From Pseudopithomyces maydicus (taxonomy: Eukaryota; Ascomycota; Dothideomycetes; Pleosporales; Didymosphaeriaceae): a DNA stretch of 64,000 nucleotides. Shown here one piece after another: positions 32,485-45,381 of this stretch. A model generated the notes under the pieces. That model saw nothing but the letters and a program-made list of their open reading frames with translations, made no database searches and was not told the DNA's origin. The stretch lies in contig JANTUC010000008.1 of assembly GCA_026873275.1 (NCBI GenBank), forward strand, positions 434,001 to 498,000. Direction: 5' to 3'. The first letter of the stretch is position 1. Each line of letters opens with the position of its first letter. The position numbers were made by a program, and so were the translations under genes.

Positions 32485-35400
32485 TCACCCCTTCCCCTCC
32501 TCACCCTGCGCATGGCCATTCTCCCCAATCTGATGCCACCTCTGCATCGTATTCGTGCGAATACTCGGCGGCCTACTCCTCTCGACCTTCAATTCGCCGA
32601 CATGATCCACCGCCGCTGTCACCACCTTCTCCTCACCATCCACCGTGCTCTCATTCTCATTCGCCACATCCTTCAGCGCATCCTTCACTATCTTCTTCGC
32701 CTCTGCCTGGAGATTCGGAATCTCCTTCTCCTCCTCCGACTTCGAGAGGTAGCTCTCTAGCAGCGCCTTCAGCGTCTGCGCCCTCACGGGCTTGGCGAGG
32801 TAGTTGTTCATTCCGGACTCGAGGCACTTCTCGCGGTCGCCTTGGATGGCGGAGGCGGTCATAGCGATGATGAGGATGTTGCGGATGTTGGGGTTTGCGT
32901 GTTTGCGGATGAGCTTTGTGGCTTCGTAGCCGTCGCAGTGGGGCATTTGGACGTCCATGAGGATGAGGTGGAAGGGGCGGCCGTTGTCGGATGCGCGTTC
33001 GAGGGCTTCGATGGTCTTGAAGCCGTCGAGGTAGGCGTCGCATTTGAAGCCTAGTTTTTGGACGAAGCTGATAGCGATGCGCTGGTTGATGAGGTTGTCT
33101 TCTGCGATGCAGACTCGGAGCTCATTTCTGGGAATGGTGGATAGGTCAATTGTCTCCTGCGATTGCTCGTGGCCGTTGTTTTCTTGGGACGAGAACTTGG
33201 CCATAGGATCTTGATCGCGTGTGCTGTGGTGGCGGTTGCGTCCATCGGTCTTTGTCACCTAGAAAAGGTTAGTGCATGCTTCTCTCATGTAATATGTGCG
33301 GAGATGGGTTACCTTTTGGAACCGAAGGGAGAAGGACACAGTTGTCCCCACCCCAGGCGTAGACTCAAGCCACACGCGTCCTTGCATGACGTTTTCAATC
33401 AGCGCTTTGCAGATACTCAACCCCAGACCTGTGCCACCATAGCTGCGCGAACTTGAGGATTCGATTTGGCTGAATGGCAAGAATAATTTCTTCTTTTGTT
33501 CTTCGGGAATGCCAATGCCTGTATCAATGACACTACAGGTCACATCTATCCAGCTGTCGCTTTCTTTGTCTACAACAGCCCGTACTGTTACGGACCCACG
33601 GGGGGTGAATTTGTAACTGTTGGAAAGAAGGTTCATGAGGATTTGGTGGAGTCTGACGGGATCGCCCATCACTAGTAGCTCATGGTCAAGCTCCAACTGC
33701 TCAACAGTCTTCAGTCCTCGCTCTGCGTTGGTGTATGCCAGGGCTCGAACCACTTCGGTTATTGTTTCGTTGAGAGACAGAGGCATCGATATGACGTTCA
33801 TCTTACCCGCCTCAAGTTTACTATAGTCGAGCAAATCGTTGATGATGCTCAACAAAGTATCTGCACAAACACGGATACTATCGGCGTACCCAGTCTGTTC
33901 ATGGTTTAGCGGACTTGCCTTTAGCAACTCGCTCATACCAATAACGCCATTCAATGGTGTTCGCAACTCATGAGAAACATTCGCCAGGAAAAGTGACTTG
34001 GCCTTGGCAGCCTCTTCTTTCAGCTTCATGTTCTTAACCGCGATGGCCTCAGCTTCCTTAGCTTTGATTTCCGCTGCCCTTGCTTGGGCGAGAGCTCTCT
34101 TTTGCATCTCTAGCATAGCCTCGTTGCTCGCACTGACCTTCTCAACCTTCTTGAACAATAGTGCGTTAGCCAGAGAGATGGATATTTGGTTGACCAATAG
34201 CCGCAGCACATTGGTGTTTCGTTCAGTGAAGGAGTTAGGTGGGCCTTCTACGTATATGCTCCCCATGAGTCGATCCGAATGCACGATAGGGATGCAGATG
34301 ACCGCCTTGCCGTCAGGATTCCGTTTGATATAAGCTTCAGATACGTTCGAGAAACGGTCGTCCTCGAGGAGATTCTGACAAAAAACGATGTCTCGGAACC
34401 TCAATGTGTATAGCGTAACCTGCTTCGCCATGATATCATCAATCGTATCCAGCGGCTGTGCATTCGGGTACGAGATCACGGTAGAAGATCCATCATCGTT
34501 TGATTCGTTGGTGGCCACAGTTGCGACAGACCATTCAATCTGGTTGTCCTCGACTACAATGCCACAAAGTGAAGCGCCAGTAGACTCCAGTATGATCTCG
34601 GCCATCTTGGCCATCAGTTTGTCGATGTTAAGCTCACTGGAGAGTACCTGGCTACTCTCGAGGATGGAAGACAAGTCGAGCATGTCAAGACCGTTGACAG
34701 AGAAGCCGCCGTTTTGAAAGTCTTGCGCAGGACTGCTGTCCTGACGTCTTCCTAGGGTAGGTGCCAGCCAGTTCTGTGTCCGGTCGACAGCAGTCTCAGC
34801 ACCCAGAAGCCGCTCATGATCCTCATTCTGTTCTTCAAGCCTGAAAGAGGTGTTGCCTGTGTCTATTATAGTCGTCTGTACGGCAACGTCCATCGTGCTC
34901 AATGATGATGTACCACGTAATAGCCATTCATACTTCGCCGTAAGTTGATTTGCCTTACCAAACGCCGAAGACCTAAAGGTAAATTAGCAGTTCATTTTCC
35001 AATAAGCCAAGCGACCCTGTGGAAACAGTGTACTCGAAAGGACTGTGCTTACCTGCGATATATTGATATGCAATCTTTCAAGATATGACGCGCAGGCCGA
35101 AGAGCTTTCTGGCGGAGCAACCAACAGGCGTAAAGCTCGAACGCGTGAGCCTCATCTAGAGCAAAGCCATGAATCTCGCTGTGATCCATAGCTAGCTCGT
35201 AATTCATCAAGGCTGTAGGTGGATCACCTTCGATATCAGCAATCCCAGCAAGGAGCAATGCGATCCAGTGCCTGTAGTTGACATCGGTAACAATGCAACA
35301 CGCCTAAAAACGTCAGTCACAGCTCAAATATCAAACGGCAGGCGCAAAAAGACAATTGATCATTGGTTTAGTTACCAAAGACCGGGGAGCCTGCCGAAAC

Positions 35401-38400
35401 CAACACAATCCGGATCTACTAACCTCGAGCCTCTTGATAGTCTGCGCAACATAAGCCAGCATGCGCTCTTTATCAGAATGTTCCGGTTCTTCTGTAAGGA
35501 GGGCCAGATATGCTATTGACAGATGGTACATAACGGAGAACGAGAGCCTTTGGCACCACAAGCTGTCAATCATCGGCAGTAGTTGCTCTCCAAGAGTGAT
35601 TGCTTCGCGATAAAACCCATAGAGAACCAGTATCGGTAACTCCGCGCTGAGGTATATTGTTTTGGGGCGTTTAGGGTTACTTGCGCGTTTCTCTAGGTAC
35701 GCAATGTACTCGACGGAGTCATGATCCGAATCAGAAAAAACTGAAGAGGCGTCATGAATCCCAGTTTTCCCCTGGAGTGCTCGCGCAGCTTGCCTGAACG
35801 CAACAAGAAAGACCCCGCCGCGGAGATCTTGCGACCAGTTCTTGAATTCCAATGGCGATTCCTCAATCCAAGCTTCCACCTCCGCTGCATCATGCGCTGC
35901 CATCAACCGGAAGTGAGCTACGACTCCGAGATTTAACAAAGAAAGTATTCTATCACCCGCATATATCGACGCGTCCATCGCAAGCCTAAGCTCGGGAATC
36001 AGCTCAGACAAAGGCGCTTCAAGATGACCCAAGAATAGCGTTCGCAATGTTTGACCACGCCCAGTCGTGTAGTGGTCGTCGGGGTACATGTCGAACAAGC
36101 GTTTCGCAATGGCGCCGCATTCGACCGCGAACTCGATCATGTTAAACCTGCCTCCTGCGATAGAGCCGAGGTGGACATAACCCATCGCTACTTGAGATAC
36201 AGTGCCGCGGTGCAGATGCAAGGAGACTAGTTTTAGTGCACTTTGATAGAATAGGAGACTATTCGACCAGAAAGCAGCAGATAGAAGCTCTACTATCACT
36301 GGGCCCATGGTCATAAGGTGGCGATCGTCAGTTGCTGGAGGTCGTGATAGTAGTTCCTCTTTGTCGGTCGACTGTAGCAGAGCGCAAAGATCTTGAAATT
36401 CGGCATCACACTCCTCCCAAGTGGTGGGAGGAATTGGGGATCCAAGGAGCGACAGGCAGTCTTTCAAGGCCTGGAAAGCACCAAAGCTATCACCACGAAT
36501 GGCATGAACGCGAGACTGCAAGATAAAGGACGAAGCCATGTCGCAAGGATCGCGGGCGTGGGTGAATGTCTTCCTGATCAAGGATAGCGCCTCTTCGAAC
36601 ATGCCTTGATGCCAATAGCATTCCGCCGCTCGTACGAAGAGCTGTAGAGTCTCCTGATAGGACACATCTGGAGAATTTTCGCCCCAAGGTTCATTTTGTA
36701 GCAGCGACAAGCAATGGAGGTAATAGTAGGTTGCAGTCGACCTAGCGCCTGACTCTACAGCTGTCTCTGCAGCCTGGTAGAGTATATCCCGGAAAGGAGC
36801 TCTGACGCTCTCGCGGGCCTTGATCAATTCGGCAGCAAGGCATATGTGCCTGCTCCGTATGTAAAGTGCCTTGGACCCAGTCATAAAGTCATTGCGATAC
36901 TCCCCAGATGTTGTCATAAACTTGGCGATCATATAGTGCATCATAGTCGTGTCCCATTCGGTGTCCAATGACTGGGTAGCGGCCTGGAGATAACGATCGT
37001 GGCTGAACCGGAATCTGTCCTCATCGTCCGCAGGCATAAGAACGAATGCATTGACAGCACCATTCAATGCAGTGATGGCACAGTCCTTCGCTCGGAGCAA
37101 GGGGATACGGGTTTCGTCCGCATCCGGAGGAGCATTCGCAGGATCCGTCAAGCTTCGTATAAGATCGAACGTGAATGATCCTGTCAGTATGGAAGCCCAG
37201 GCCACAAGTTTACGCGAACTTGTAGGCAAGTCTCGTAGCCTTTTTGCGATGAAATCGTTATTGATCGATGAACCGTACTCTGTGCTTTCGAATGCGTCAA
37301 AGACCTTGTCCAAGTCGAAGCACCAGCAACCTTCTCTCCAGCAGTAAAAGACACATTTCTTTCGATAACAGGTATCCAGTATTTCTCTGATGTAGAATAT
37401 GTTGCCACGAGACTTCTCTTGGATTACAGCGACAAGTGGAAGAATGTATTCCGTATCCCGATGTAGCGTTTCAGATACAAACTCGGCGGTATCTGCCTCT
37501 GTGAACGGGAAAAGCTGGATTCTGGTGGCTGCTGGTAAGAGTGTCCGCAGTTCCTTTGGAACTAGCTCCTCGTCCTGATATGTTAATATAAGAACCAGAG
37601 GGATTCTTGCCTGCGCAATGTGGTGTATCAATTCTGCGCTCTCTGGGTCGGCGTTCTGAACGTCCTCGAGCGTCCAGATGCAGAGTTTGTGCATGGCTAA
37701 GATGCGCAAAACATCTATGAAAACGTTCATGAAGCGTGTCGATTTCGAGGCTCCACCGCTCCGCAGCCAAGCATCGGCGGTATGACCTGCGCCGCCACAA
37801 TGTATCGCTGGCGAGGAAGCTCTGCGATGACTATCTTTTTTCACTGCTCGCATGTCGCGTTGTTGTGGCGAAGGCTGTGAGCCGCCAGTCGATAGGAGCC
37901 ATTCACTAGAATTGAGTGCTTAGTGAGTGGATGGGAAGCATAGGAAAAACTATCGAGAAGCAAAAAAGGGACTCACGGTAAGTCAAGATAGCTGTGCAAG
38001 ACCTGCCATACGCCTGAATTTTTGAGGTGAGCCCTCAGGCTGGCATGAAATTCGGTACTGACATCAGCTTCGCTGAAAATCTGCCGGAAGACACTCGACA
38101 TAAGTCTCAGAATAGGCTCGAAGGGGGCTTTCTTAGTAGAGTCGAATTTGGCTGCGGAGAAGTAGGACCTGAAGTAAGTGTAGGATTAGTACGAGCACAA
38201 AAGGCGGAGGCGGAAACCTTGAACACCAATTTTCGAGTAGGGGAAGTCCACGGCGATTCTTGTTCGCCATATTAGGATTCGACTTACAGGATCTTTTTGT
38301 TCCGTGCTGTGGCTTGAATACTCTGAACTAGCTTGGACTTTCCTAGACCTGCTTCTCCCGCAATGGCAATAATTTCGCAGCGAGCTCGTTTTCGGAGTCG

Positions 38401-40215
38401 TGAGTTCCTGGTCGACATTGTACGCAAGAGTGACCCACTCTCAGACTGATTGCTCCGCGACAGGCTCAACGACGTCTCAATGCTGGTGCTCGAAGGGCCT
38501 CGACTTGGCTGAACCTGGGTTCTGGACTCGGAGGCCTCGTCTCCCGTGGAGCTTTCCGACCTCGTAACGCTGTCTTGCGAGAGCTGGTGTACATTGCGAG
38601 CGCCATCCATAAACGCAGGGCCAGAGTTCATACCATTGACACTGTTCAATCGACTGTCAGAGCCTCGAGAGCTGGTGCTATCGGACATGATATCATCCAA
38701 TTGGTTTGTTTCCATGCGAGGGTCCGAAAAGGAAGAACTGGAGCTCAGATTGCTCAGCGCACCATTGAAAATAGGTGCCATTCGCCGCCGTTTCGAAACG
38801 CGTTCGATTATGTCGACTATGGTGTCTCTCTCCTTGTTCCGTCCAATCTGCTTGAGGGGCATGTTAAAGAAGCAAGAGACATCCTTGCTGCCCAATTCGA
38901 AATTGATGAGACCCTCAGCATCGCCCTCGGAAAGCAGTTCCCTTATCTTTACGAGGTCGAATTTCAAGCCGCTCGTGCTGTGGTAACGATCTTCGATGTT
39001 CTTCTGGGTCATGCGTTGGATCACGGAGCTGAGTATGTCGGGAATATCCATTCGCTTGGACGAAATGGGTGGTATTCGCTTGCTGAGGACATTCTGCATC
39101 ACCTCCAAAGGCGTATTGCCGTCAAAGGGTGGCTCTCCACAAAGCATGCTCCAGAAAAGAATGCCAAGACTGTAAATGTCGGTTCGGGAATCAGGCTCGG
39201 CGGGCATTCGACCAGTCTGCTCGGGTGCAACAAAAGCAAGCTTCAATTCAATTCCCAACTCCTTGCTGAGAATGTTCCAACCGGCAGACGTCAAGCCATT
39301 TTCGAAGGACCGAGCGCCACCGCCATAATTGATCATTTTCACAATCCCATTTTCTCCAAAATGAAAGGCATCGCCCCGCAGCTCTCCGTGCACGACCTGA
39401 TGACCATGGTGTAGAATTTCAAGGCACTCTGTGGCGCCTACAGCAAAGTCCAAGAAAGTGAGCAGGGGTATGCCACCCTTGTACGTCAAATGTTGAATCT
39501 TCCAACTATCATCTTGCTGATGGGCGACCCTGTAGGCGTTGGGACCGAACTTGACGACCTCCCTCAGGTAATTCGGCCCTGGTGCCTCACATATGAAAGC
39601 GACGAGCGGCTCGGCGTTGCCGGGTTTGGGCGGGAGGCGGGCGAGTTCGATGGCGCGTACGAAGTGACGGGACTCGGGGTCGGATTTCTTGGTTATGAGC
39701 TTACAGAGCTGGTACTCACGCTCCAAGCGCAGGGTGTGGGTGGAAACGCGGCATACGACGGCGCGGTCGGTGGGCACATGGGTGTTGTGGGTGACGTTGG
39801 TGAGCTCGCTGACGTCGCTGCCGGAGGACTTGTGGTTTCGGACGAGAGCGGGTCGGCTCGTGTCGGGCGAGTGCGAGGAGGAGATGGAGTTGCCGATGCT
39901 TCGGCCGCGGGACACTGGTCGTTCGCTGGATACCTTTTGTCTGCCAAAAAAGTGCCAGTTGTCGTAGGACTGCGCCAGTTAGCTCCGGTCTGAAGCGATG
40001 CAGGCCCGCCCAGGACGCGATCCAGACACACGGACGAGGACGGGCAGCCGTGTGCGGAGGCGTGCTGGGGTGGTCCAGGTGCAGGGTGCACGCACGGAAT
40101 GGAAGGGGGCGATCTCGGTGTCCCACGTGTAGTTGGGGAGCTCCAGCAGACGCGAGAGGATCTGCTGGAAGCGCGCGGTGCTTTCGGGATCGAGGCCTGT
40201 CCCCTGTGGCTGCAT
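32485..40215 (-). CDS. Giant hybrid histidine kinase (kinase-like + AAA/TPR + GAF + HisKA/HATPase + REC), group X type
   Basis: Seven exons: 40096-40215, 38288-39969, 37977-38168, 35424-37905, 35053-35303, 33313-34972 and 32485-33258. They splice in phase to about 2386 residues. Order of domains: an N-terminal Ser/Thr-kinase-like domain (to about residue 370), a P-loop ATPase starting at GEAGLGKSKL near 575, a long helical/TPR-like middle, a GAF domain near 1630-1800, the H-box SHELRTPLNG with the phospho-His near 1910, and an HATPase with DTGIGIPEEQ and GGTGLGLSI. Last is a receiver domain with phospho-acceptor Asp near 2231 (LILMDVQMP) and Lys near 2285. This architecture matches group X fungal kinases such as fission-yeast Mak2/Mak3, which sense peroxide upstream of a His-phosphotransfer/MAPK relay. 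The kinase-like domain appears degenerate: HGELRGD replaces HRD and NYG replaces DFG. Confidence 0.93.
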
Positions 40216-40989
40216 GGTACCTGGTTGTATATCAAGGGACCCTGATTCACGACATGTTCCGGGCGGGGGGTTGGCGGCGCGGGAGGATGCAGTGCAGCAG
40301 CGGCGGCGGCGGTGGTAGCGGTCGTGGAAGCGGGCTCCTAAGCGGCGCTGGCGGGGAGCATGGCACGTAGACGGGCGTGAGGGACCGACTGGCAGCGCGA
40401 GACAGGCCGGAAGAGGAGGAGACAGCGGGCTGGGAGCTCAAAGGCGTCGACGGCGCGGATGACATGGGCCCTGGGGCCAGTGCTCCCTACAAGCTAGGCT
40501 GGCTGACTGATGGAGGATGATGTGCGGCTAAGCAACGGCCGCCTTTGTTTCCCCACTGTTTCCTGTCTGTCCAGTTGCAGTGGCTGTGGGCACGTCGGGC
40601 ACTGGCTCTGCCCGCGCCGACCGCCTGGGACCACCAGCGACATCACATCACGCCGTGTTGAGCAGTGTTGAGCAGTGCCGCGCCGTGGGACGCAACGCAG
40701 CGGACCTGCCAACCGAACTGCTGCTGGACGTCCATCTGTCTGCCTACCTGACTGACGGACTGCCTGCCTGCCTGCCTGCCTGCCTGTCTGCCTGCATACT
40801 CAGCATCCAGGCACCCCCCTCCAAGTGCACCACCACTCACCATCACCGTCACCATCACCACTACCACTACCACCACCACTACCACCACCAACACCAACAC
40901 CGCCACCACAGCCACCACGGCCACCGCGGCCACGACCGCTGCCCACCACCCGCACCGCGTGCCCCCCGCCAGCCTTTCAATGCCACACC
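40216..40989. promoter_or_regulatory. Bidirectional promoter region with simple repeats
   Basis: About 775 bp separates the divergent starts of the histidine kinase (-) and the ankyrin/DIL gene (+). The right half is a TGCC repeat followed by CAC/ACC repeats that probably lie in the 5' UTR of the plus-strand gene. No TATA box is evident. Confidence 0.55.
40757..40925. repeat. TGCC and CAC/ACC simple repeats
   Basis: A run of TGCC units (about 40759-40795) is followed, after a short gap, by about 90 bp of CAC/ACC trinucleotides (about 40830-40925) directly upstream of the ATG at 40990. Confidence 0.85.
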
Positions 40990-43511
40990 ATGGACTCGGA
41001 CCACGAAGACGCCTACACGGGCGACGACCCCCGGCCCAGGCCCCGCCAACTGCCCGCAGACCTGCCCACCTCGCTAGATGATAGGCGGCACGTCCACATG
41101 CCGCCGGAGGAGATGGAGATGTACGATGCCTGGCAGGGTGAGTCGCCCCCGCGCCCCGACTACGACGCTGGCTGATCGTGCAACAGGCCAGTCGCAGTTC
41201 CTCACCACGCCCATGCCCGCCCAGCCCCTGACCTTCAACCTCTCTCTCGACGACCCCAGCTTCGGCGACGAGGACATGCAGCACCTCGAAGACAGCGACA
41301 GCCGCCTGGTCCAGATGCTGGCCCACCAGGCCCGCTTGAAGAATGATAACCACGGAGACGAGGCTAAGGTGGTTGCAGATGACAAGCTGTCCGACGACGA
41401 GAAGCGCGAGGCGCTGCAGGGCCTCTTCACACTCGCTGCCTCCAACGGGGAGCTGCAGCGGGTGAAGCGGCTGCTGGACGGCAAGGCCCGGGACTACATA
41501 GACATCGATCAGGTCGACGCCGAGGGCACCCCGCCGCTGGTCTACGCGAGCTGCTTTGGCCACGAAGACATCGCCGAGACACTCCTGAAGGAAGGCGCAA
41601 AGGTGGACGTGCAGGATAAGAATCTCTGGACCCCGCTCATATGGGCCATGACCAACAGGCACAAGGGCATCGTCAAGCTCTTGCTCGAGAACGGCGCTTC
41701 TCCCGACCACAAGTCCTCGGGCGGTAGGACTGCATTTGACTTCGTCGAGCCCAATAGCGAGATATCCGAATATCTGCACGAAAGCGGATATTCAATCGGC
41801 AATGTCGGTGTCACCGACGACTTTTACAGCTCCGGCTTTTCGCAAGACAGGTTCGAGCAAGAGATGCAGGAAAACGACATGAAACGTCGCATGATGATGG
41901 AGAGCGCCTTCAACCTGGAAGTTGACCTCGGGAACTTGGGTCTGGATGAACAGCCAGAAGTAAGTTGTTGTTTTTCTCTGCCCGCACCTTTGGCTTACCA
42001 CCGTAGTCGCCAAGCGAGCTGGAAGAAGAAAGCCAGGAGTTCGTCTGGGACCGCTGCCTCAACGACCAAATGTTCGTCTTTCAGGAGAACGAGCTCGATC
42101 GCATCCTCGACATCATCATCACCAACATGACCCCCAAAGATCTCCCTCACAAAAACCCATCCCCGCAAACATACTCTTTTTGAGCGCTCGATATGCCCAC
42201 TACCACTCCGGCCCGGAGCTTCTCGAATTGCTGCTCACTTCTGCTATGGACAAGATTAACGATATTGTCGATAAGCACCAATGGGACATGACCGTACTGG
42301 CTTTTTGGATATCCAATGCAACATTGCTGTTGCACTATCTCAAGAAAGACACAGGACTCGTCGCAGCTACCGGCGACTTCCAGTTGCAGCTAGCGGAACT
42401 CATCAACGAGATCTTCATCCTCATCATACGAGACGCGGAAAGAAGAATGGACAAAGTTCTAGACCAGGCTATGCTCGACCACGAACCAATGCCAGGGTTT
42501 GAAGACGTACAATTCCAGAACGAGTGGAAGATTTTCAAGTCCAAACCCAAGGCGAAGCCAGTGGAACCTTTTGAAAAGCGGTTCCGTCCTCCGTCCCCCA
42601 AACAACGAATGAAACCCTCCGCTCGAAACATCACCTCGCTATTGTCTTCTACTCTCTTCGTTTTGGATCTGTACGATATCCATTCTGTGATCACTGCACA
42701 GATCATCTCTCAACTGATCTATTGGCTTTCGGCCGAACTGTTCAATCGCATCATGTCTAATCGCAAGTATCTTGCCCGGACCAAAGCCATGCAGATCCGC
42801 ATGAATGTCTCCACAATTGAAGAGTGGATACGCTCAAACAACCGCCAACCAGAACATTACGAGAACGGTTCGATGACATCGACAGGCGAAACCACGGCCG
42901 AGTCTTCGAAGCGCCATCTTGAGCCACTCGTACAGCTCTTACAGTGGCTCCAGTGTTTTTCGTCTATTGGCGACGACCTAGAAGATCTGAAGAGCACGAT
43001 AGACCAGTTGACTAGACTATCGCCTCAGCAACTACTACACGCTGCGAAATACTATAGAGCCGAAGTAGGTGAAAAAGGCATAACTAAGAGCGCGCGGAAC
43101 CACATCCTTGGGGTGCAAAAGGCTGCCGCGGAGCGGAGGGCTGCTCGCGGCAGATCTCCCAATCCTTCGCAGAGGGGCCAGACAGACCCTCCTTTAACCC
43201 CTGTCAAAGCGACAGCACAACCTCTCCCGGCACCGTCACCAGCGCCGTCAACCCAAGACGACGCGGAGCAAGACGCCCCTGACGAGTTGCTCTTCGACCC
43301 ATCGTATATGCTACCATTCCAATTGCCAACCTCGACTGATATGCTCATCACATATGGCGCCGGATTCGGCGGAATGAACAAGGAGCGCGAAAGAAAATAC
43401 ATACCCACGGTACCTCCGGAGTTCTTGTCCAAGCTCGATCTGAGCGGTGGCAGCAAGAACGGATCGAGCATGTACGATGAGACGAGATGGGACAACCAGG
43501 GCTATCGGTGA
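40990..43511 (+). CDS. Ankyrin-repeat and DIL (dilute) domain protein, one-base frame break
   Basis: Three exons: 40990-41137, 41187-41959 and 42007-43511. An acidic N-terminus precedes ankyrin repeats (about residues 130-245: LFTLAASNGELQRVKRLL, TPPLVYASCFGHEDIAETLL, TPLIWAMTNRHKGIVKLLL). A DIL domain follows (about 330-640: FWISNATLLLHYLKKDTG through LLQWLQCFSSIGDDLEDLK), as in class V myosin tails, and then a Pro-rich tail. In exon 3 the frame ends ...IITNMTP and resumes one frame away as QRSPSQKPIPANILFLSARY. There is no GT between them, so no intron can explain it. One extra C in the C5 run at 42131-42135 restores 808 residues. Ankyrin-DIL proteins occur across filamentous fungi. A cargo or scaffold role is plausible but unproven. 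Confidence 0.85.
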
Positions 43512-44291
43512 AACCAAGAGTATACACTTGGTGCTGGAAGTGGCCACTGACAGCGGATACTCAGGGTGATGATGTATACGGCACACGAGCACCACCTCCG
43601 CCGAGTCCGTCGCTGTCTAGGCGAGCGACCATACACAGGGATACAGAGGCACAATTCGGCCCGCTCCGTAGCCGTACGACACTTGTGAACAACGCGCGCC
43701 TTGTATCCAGGTCACACGCTCGACCTCCCTGCTTCATTCCTGTTGTTGCGTGTTCAAGCCCACGTTGGTGGAAACGGTATTGCATTTTTTGGAAATGAGC
43801 GGGACATATCATCATAGCATGGCGCATGGTTTGTTTGTGAGGTTTCATACCATCTTCGTCTTGAAAAGCTGCATTGGTTGCTGATGGCACAAGGGTTCCG
43901 GAATGACTCTCGTATACCTAGACTTGAATTTATTCGTACTCGTACTCGTTCTCAGACGTTGCACCAGCCCTATATTGCAGTGTGCGTTTCTCCGGCTCCG
44001 ATGTTCGCCATGCCTCAAGCATTTCTCTTACTCGATATCATTCCCTTTCTATCGAGTGCCCCTCGTTGACTGGCTGGGCGTCGGCGCTCTCCGGTCGCGC
44101 TGCCCCACTCACCCCGCCATTGCCTGTCTAACGCCTATCAACGGAAAGTCAAGCTCCCCTGGCGCACGACAACCGTCGTCCCGTCCAACCGTGAATTGTT
44201 TCCTCTCTTTCTTTCTGTATAATCCGTTTCTGTTTCTCTCTCATTCTCTAGCTAGCCATTTGCCCTTGTTACCTCCTGAACCTTACTCACC
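43512..44291. other. Intergenic region
   Basis: About 780 bp holding the 3' UTR of the ankyrin/DIL gene and the pyrimidine-rich leader of the allantoicase gene. No gene is seen. Confidence 0.65.
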
Positions 44292-45381
44292 ATGGCCGCC
44301 CCGCGTAGCATCCCCGCGGACGAGATCGACTCTACCTTCAAGTCGAAGTACATAGGTATATACCACTGCTCAATTATTCCGTGTATCTGGTACTAACCGC
44401 CACTGCAGACCTCATCTCCGCGCCCCTCGGCTCAAAAGTCCTCTCCTTCTCCGACGAGTGGTTCGCCGCCGCAGAGAACCTCATCACACCCACACCCCCA
44501 TCCGCAAACCGGGCGTCTTCACCCACGCCGGCGCCTGGTACGATGGCTGGGAAACCCGCCGCCACAACACCCAGCCCGCCGACTGGGTGGTGCTCCGCCT
44601 GGGCGTCGCCTCGGGCCGCGTCGCCGGCGTCGAAATCGACACCGCCTTCTTCAACGGGAACCACGCGCCCGAGATCGCGGTGCAGGGCTGCTTCATAACC
44701 TCAGCGGCGGACGAGGAGGCCGTGAAGAAGGACGATTTCCCCGGCTGGGAAACCATCCTCGACAAGCAGGAGTGCGGACCCTCGCAGCGCCACGCCTGGG
44801 CCCTCCCCAGCGTCACAGAGAAGGCATACACCCACGTCCGCCTCCTCATGTACCCCGACGGCGGCATCGCGCGCTTCCGCCTCTTCGGCCTCGCCGTCCC
44901 CGTGTTCCCCGCGTCCGCAGACGCCATCTTCGAGCTCAGCGCCACCGTCATGGGCGGCGTCGCAGTCTCCTGCTCCGACCAGCACTTCGGCACAAAGGAC
45001 AACCTTCTCCTCCCGGGCCGCGGGAAGGACATGGGCGACGGGTGGGAGACGAAGCGCACGCGCGGCGAGCACGTCGACTGGACCATCGTGAAGCTGGGCA
45101 CGCGCGGCGAGATCGACAACGTGGTCATCGACACGGCGCACTTTAGGGGCAATTTCCCGCAGAAGGTGCAGGTGTTTGCGGGCGAGTTTGACAAGGAGCC
45201 CTCGGAGAATGAGGACGGTTGGGTCGAGGTGCTGAAGCCGCAGAGGAGTGGGCCCGATAGGGAGACGGTGTATAAGGGGGAGCTGGAGGGGGTGCAGGGC
45301 AGGGCGTATACGCATGCGAAGTTGGTGATTATTCCCGATGGAGGGGTCAAGCGGTTCAGGGTGTTTGGGAGGAAGGTTTGA
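44292..45381 (+). CDS. Allantoicase, one-base frame break
   Basis: Two exons, 44292-44355 and 44409-45381. The enzyme hydrolyses allantoate to ureidoglycolate and urea in purine catabolism (yeast Dal2). It has two tandem allantoicase repeats. The first carries DEWFAAAENLI, AGAWYDGWETRRHN, DWVVLRLG, VEIDTAFFNGNHAPEIAVQGC and HVRLLMYPDGGIARFRLFG. The second carries DQHFGTKDNLLLPGRGKDMGDGWETKR, DWTIVKLG, IDTAHFRGNFPQKVQV and KLVIIPDGGVKRFRVFG. After LITPTPP the frame slips; the family sequence IRKPGVFTHAGAW continues one frame away. A sixth C in the C5 run at 44495-44499 restores 345 residues, matching Dal2 (343). Nitrogen-regulated expression is typical, but no site was verified here. Confidence 0.93.

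Noticed and set aside
40643..41779. 378-codon minus-strand frame over the ankyrin/DIL gene start
   Set aside because: It is antisense to real exons and to the CAC/TGCC repeats; its Val- and Ala-rich repeats are simple translation of the repeats.
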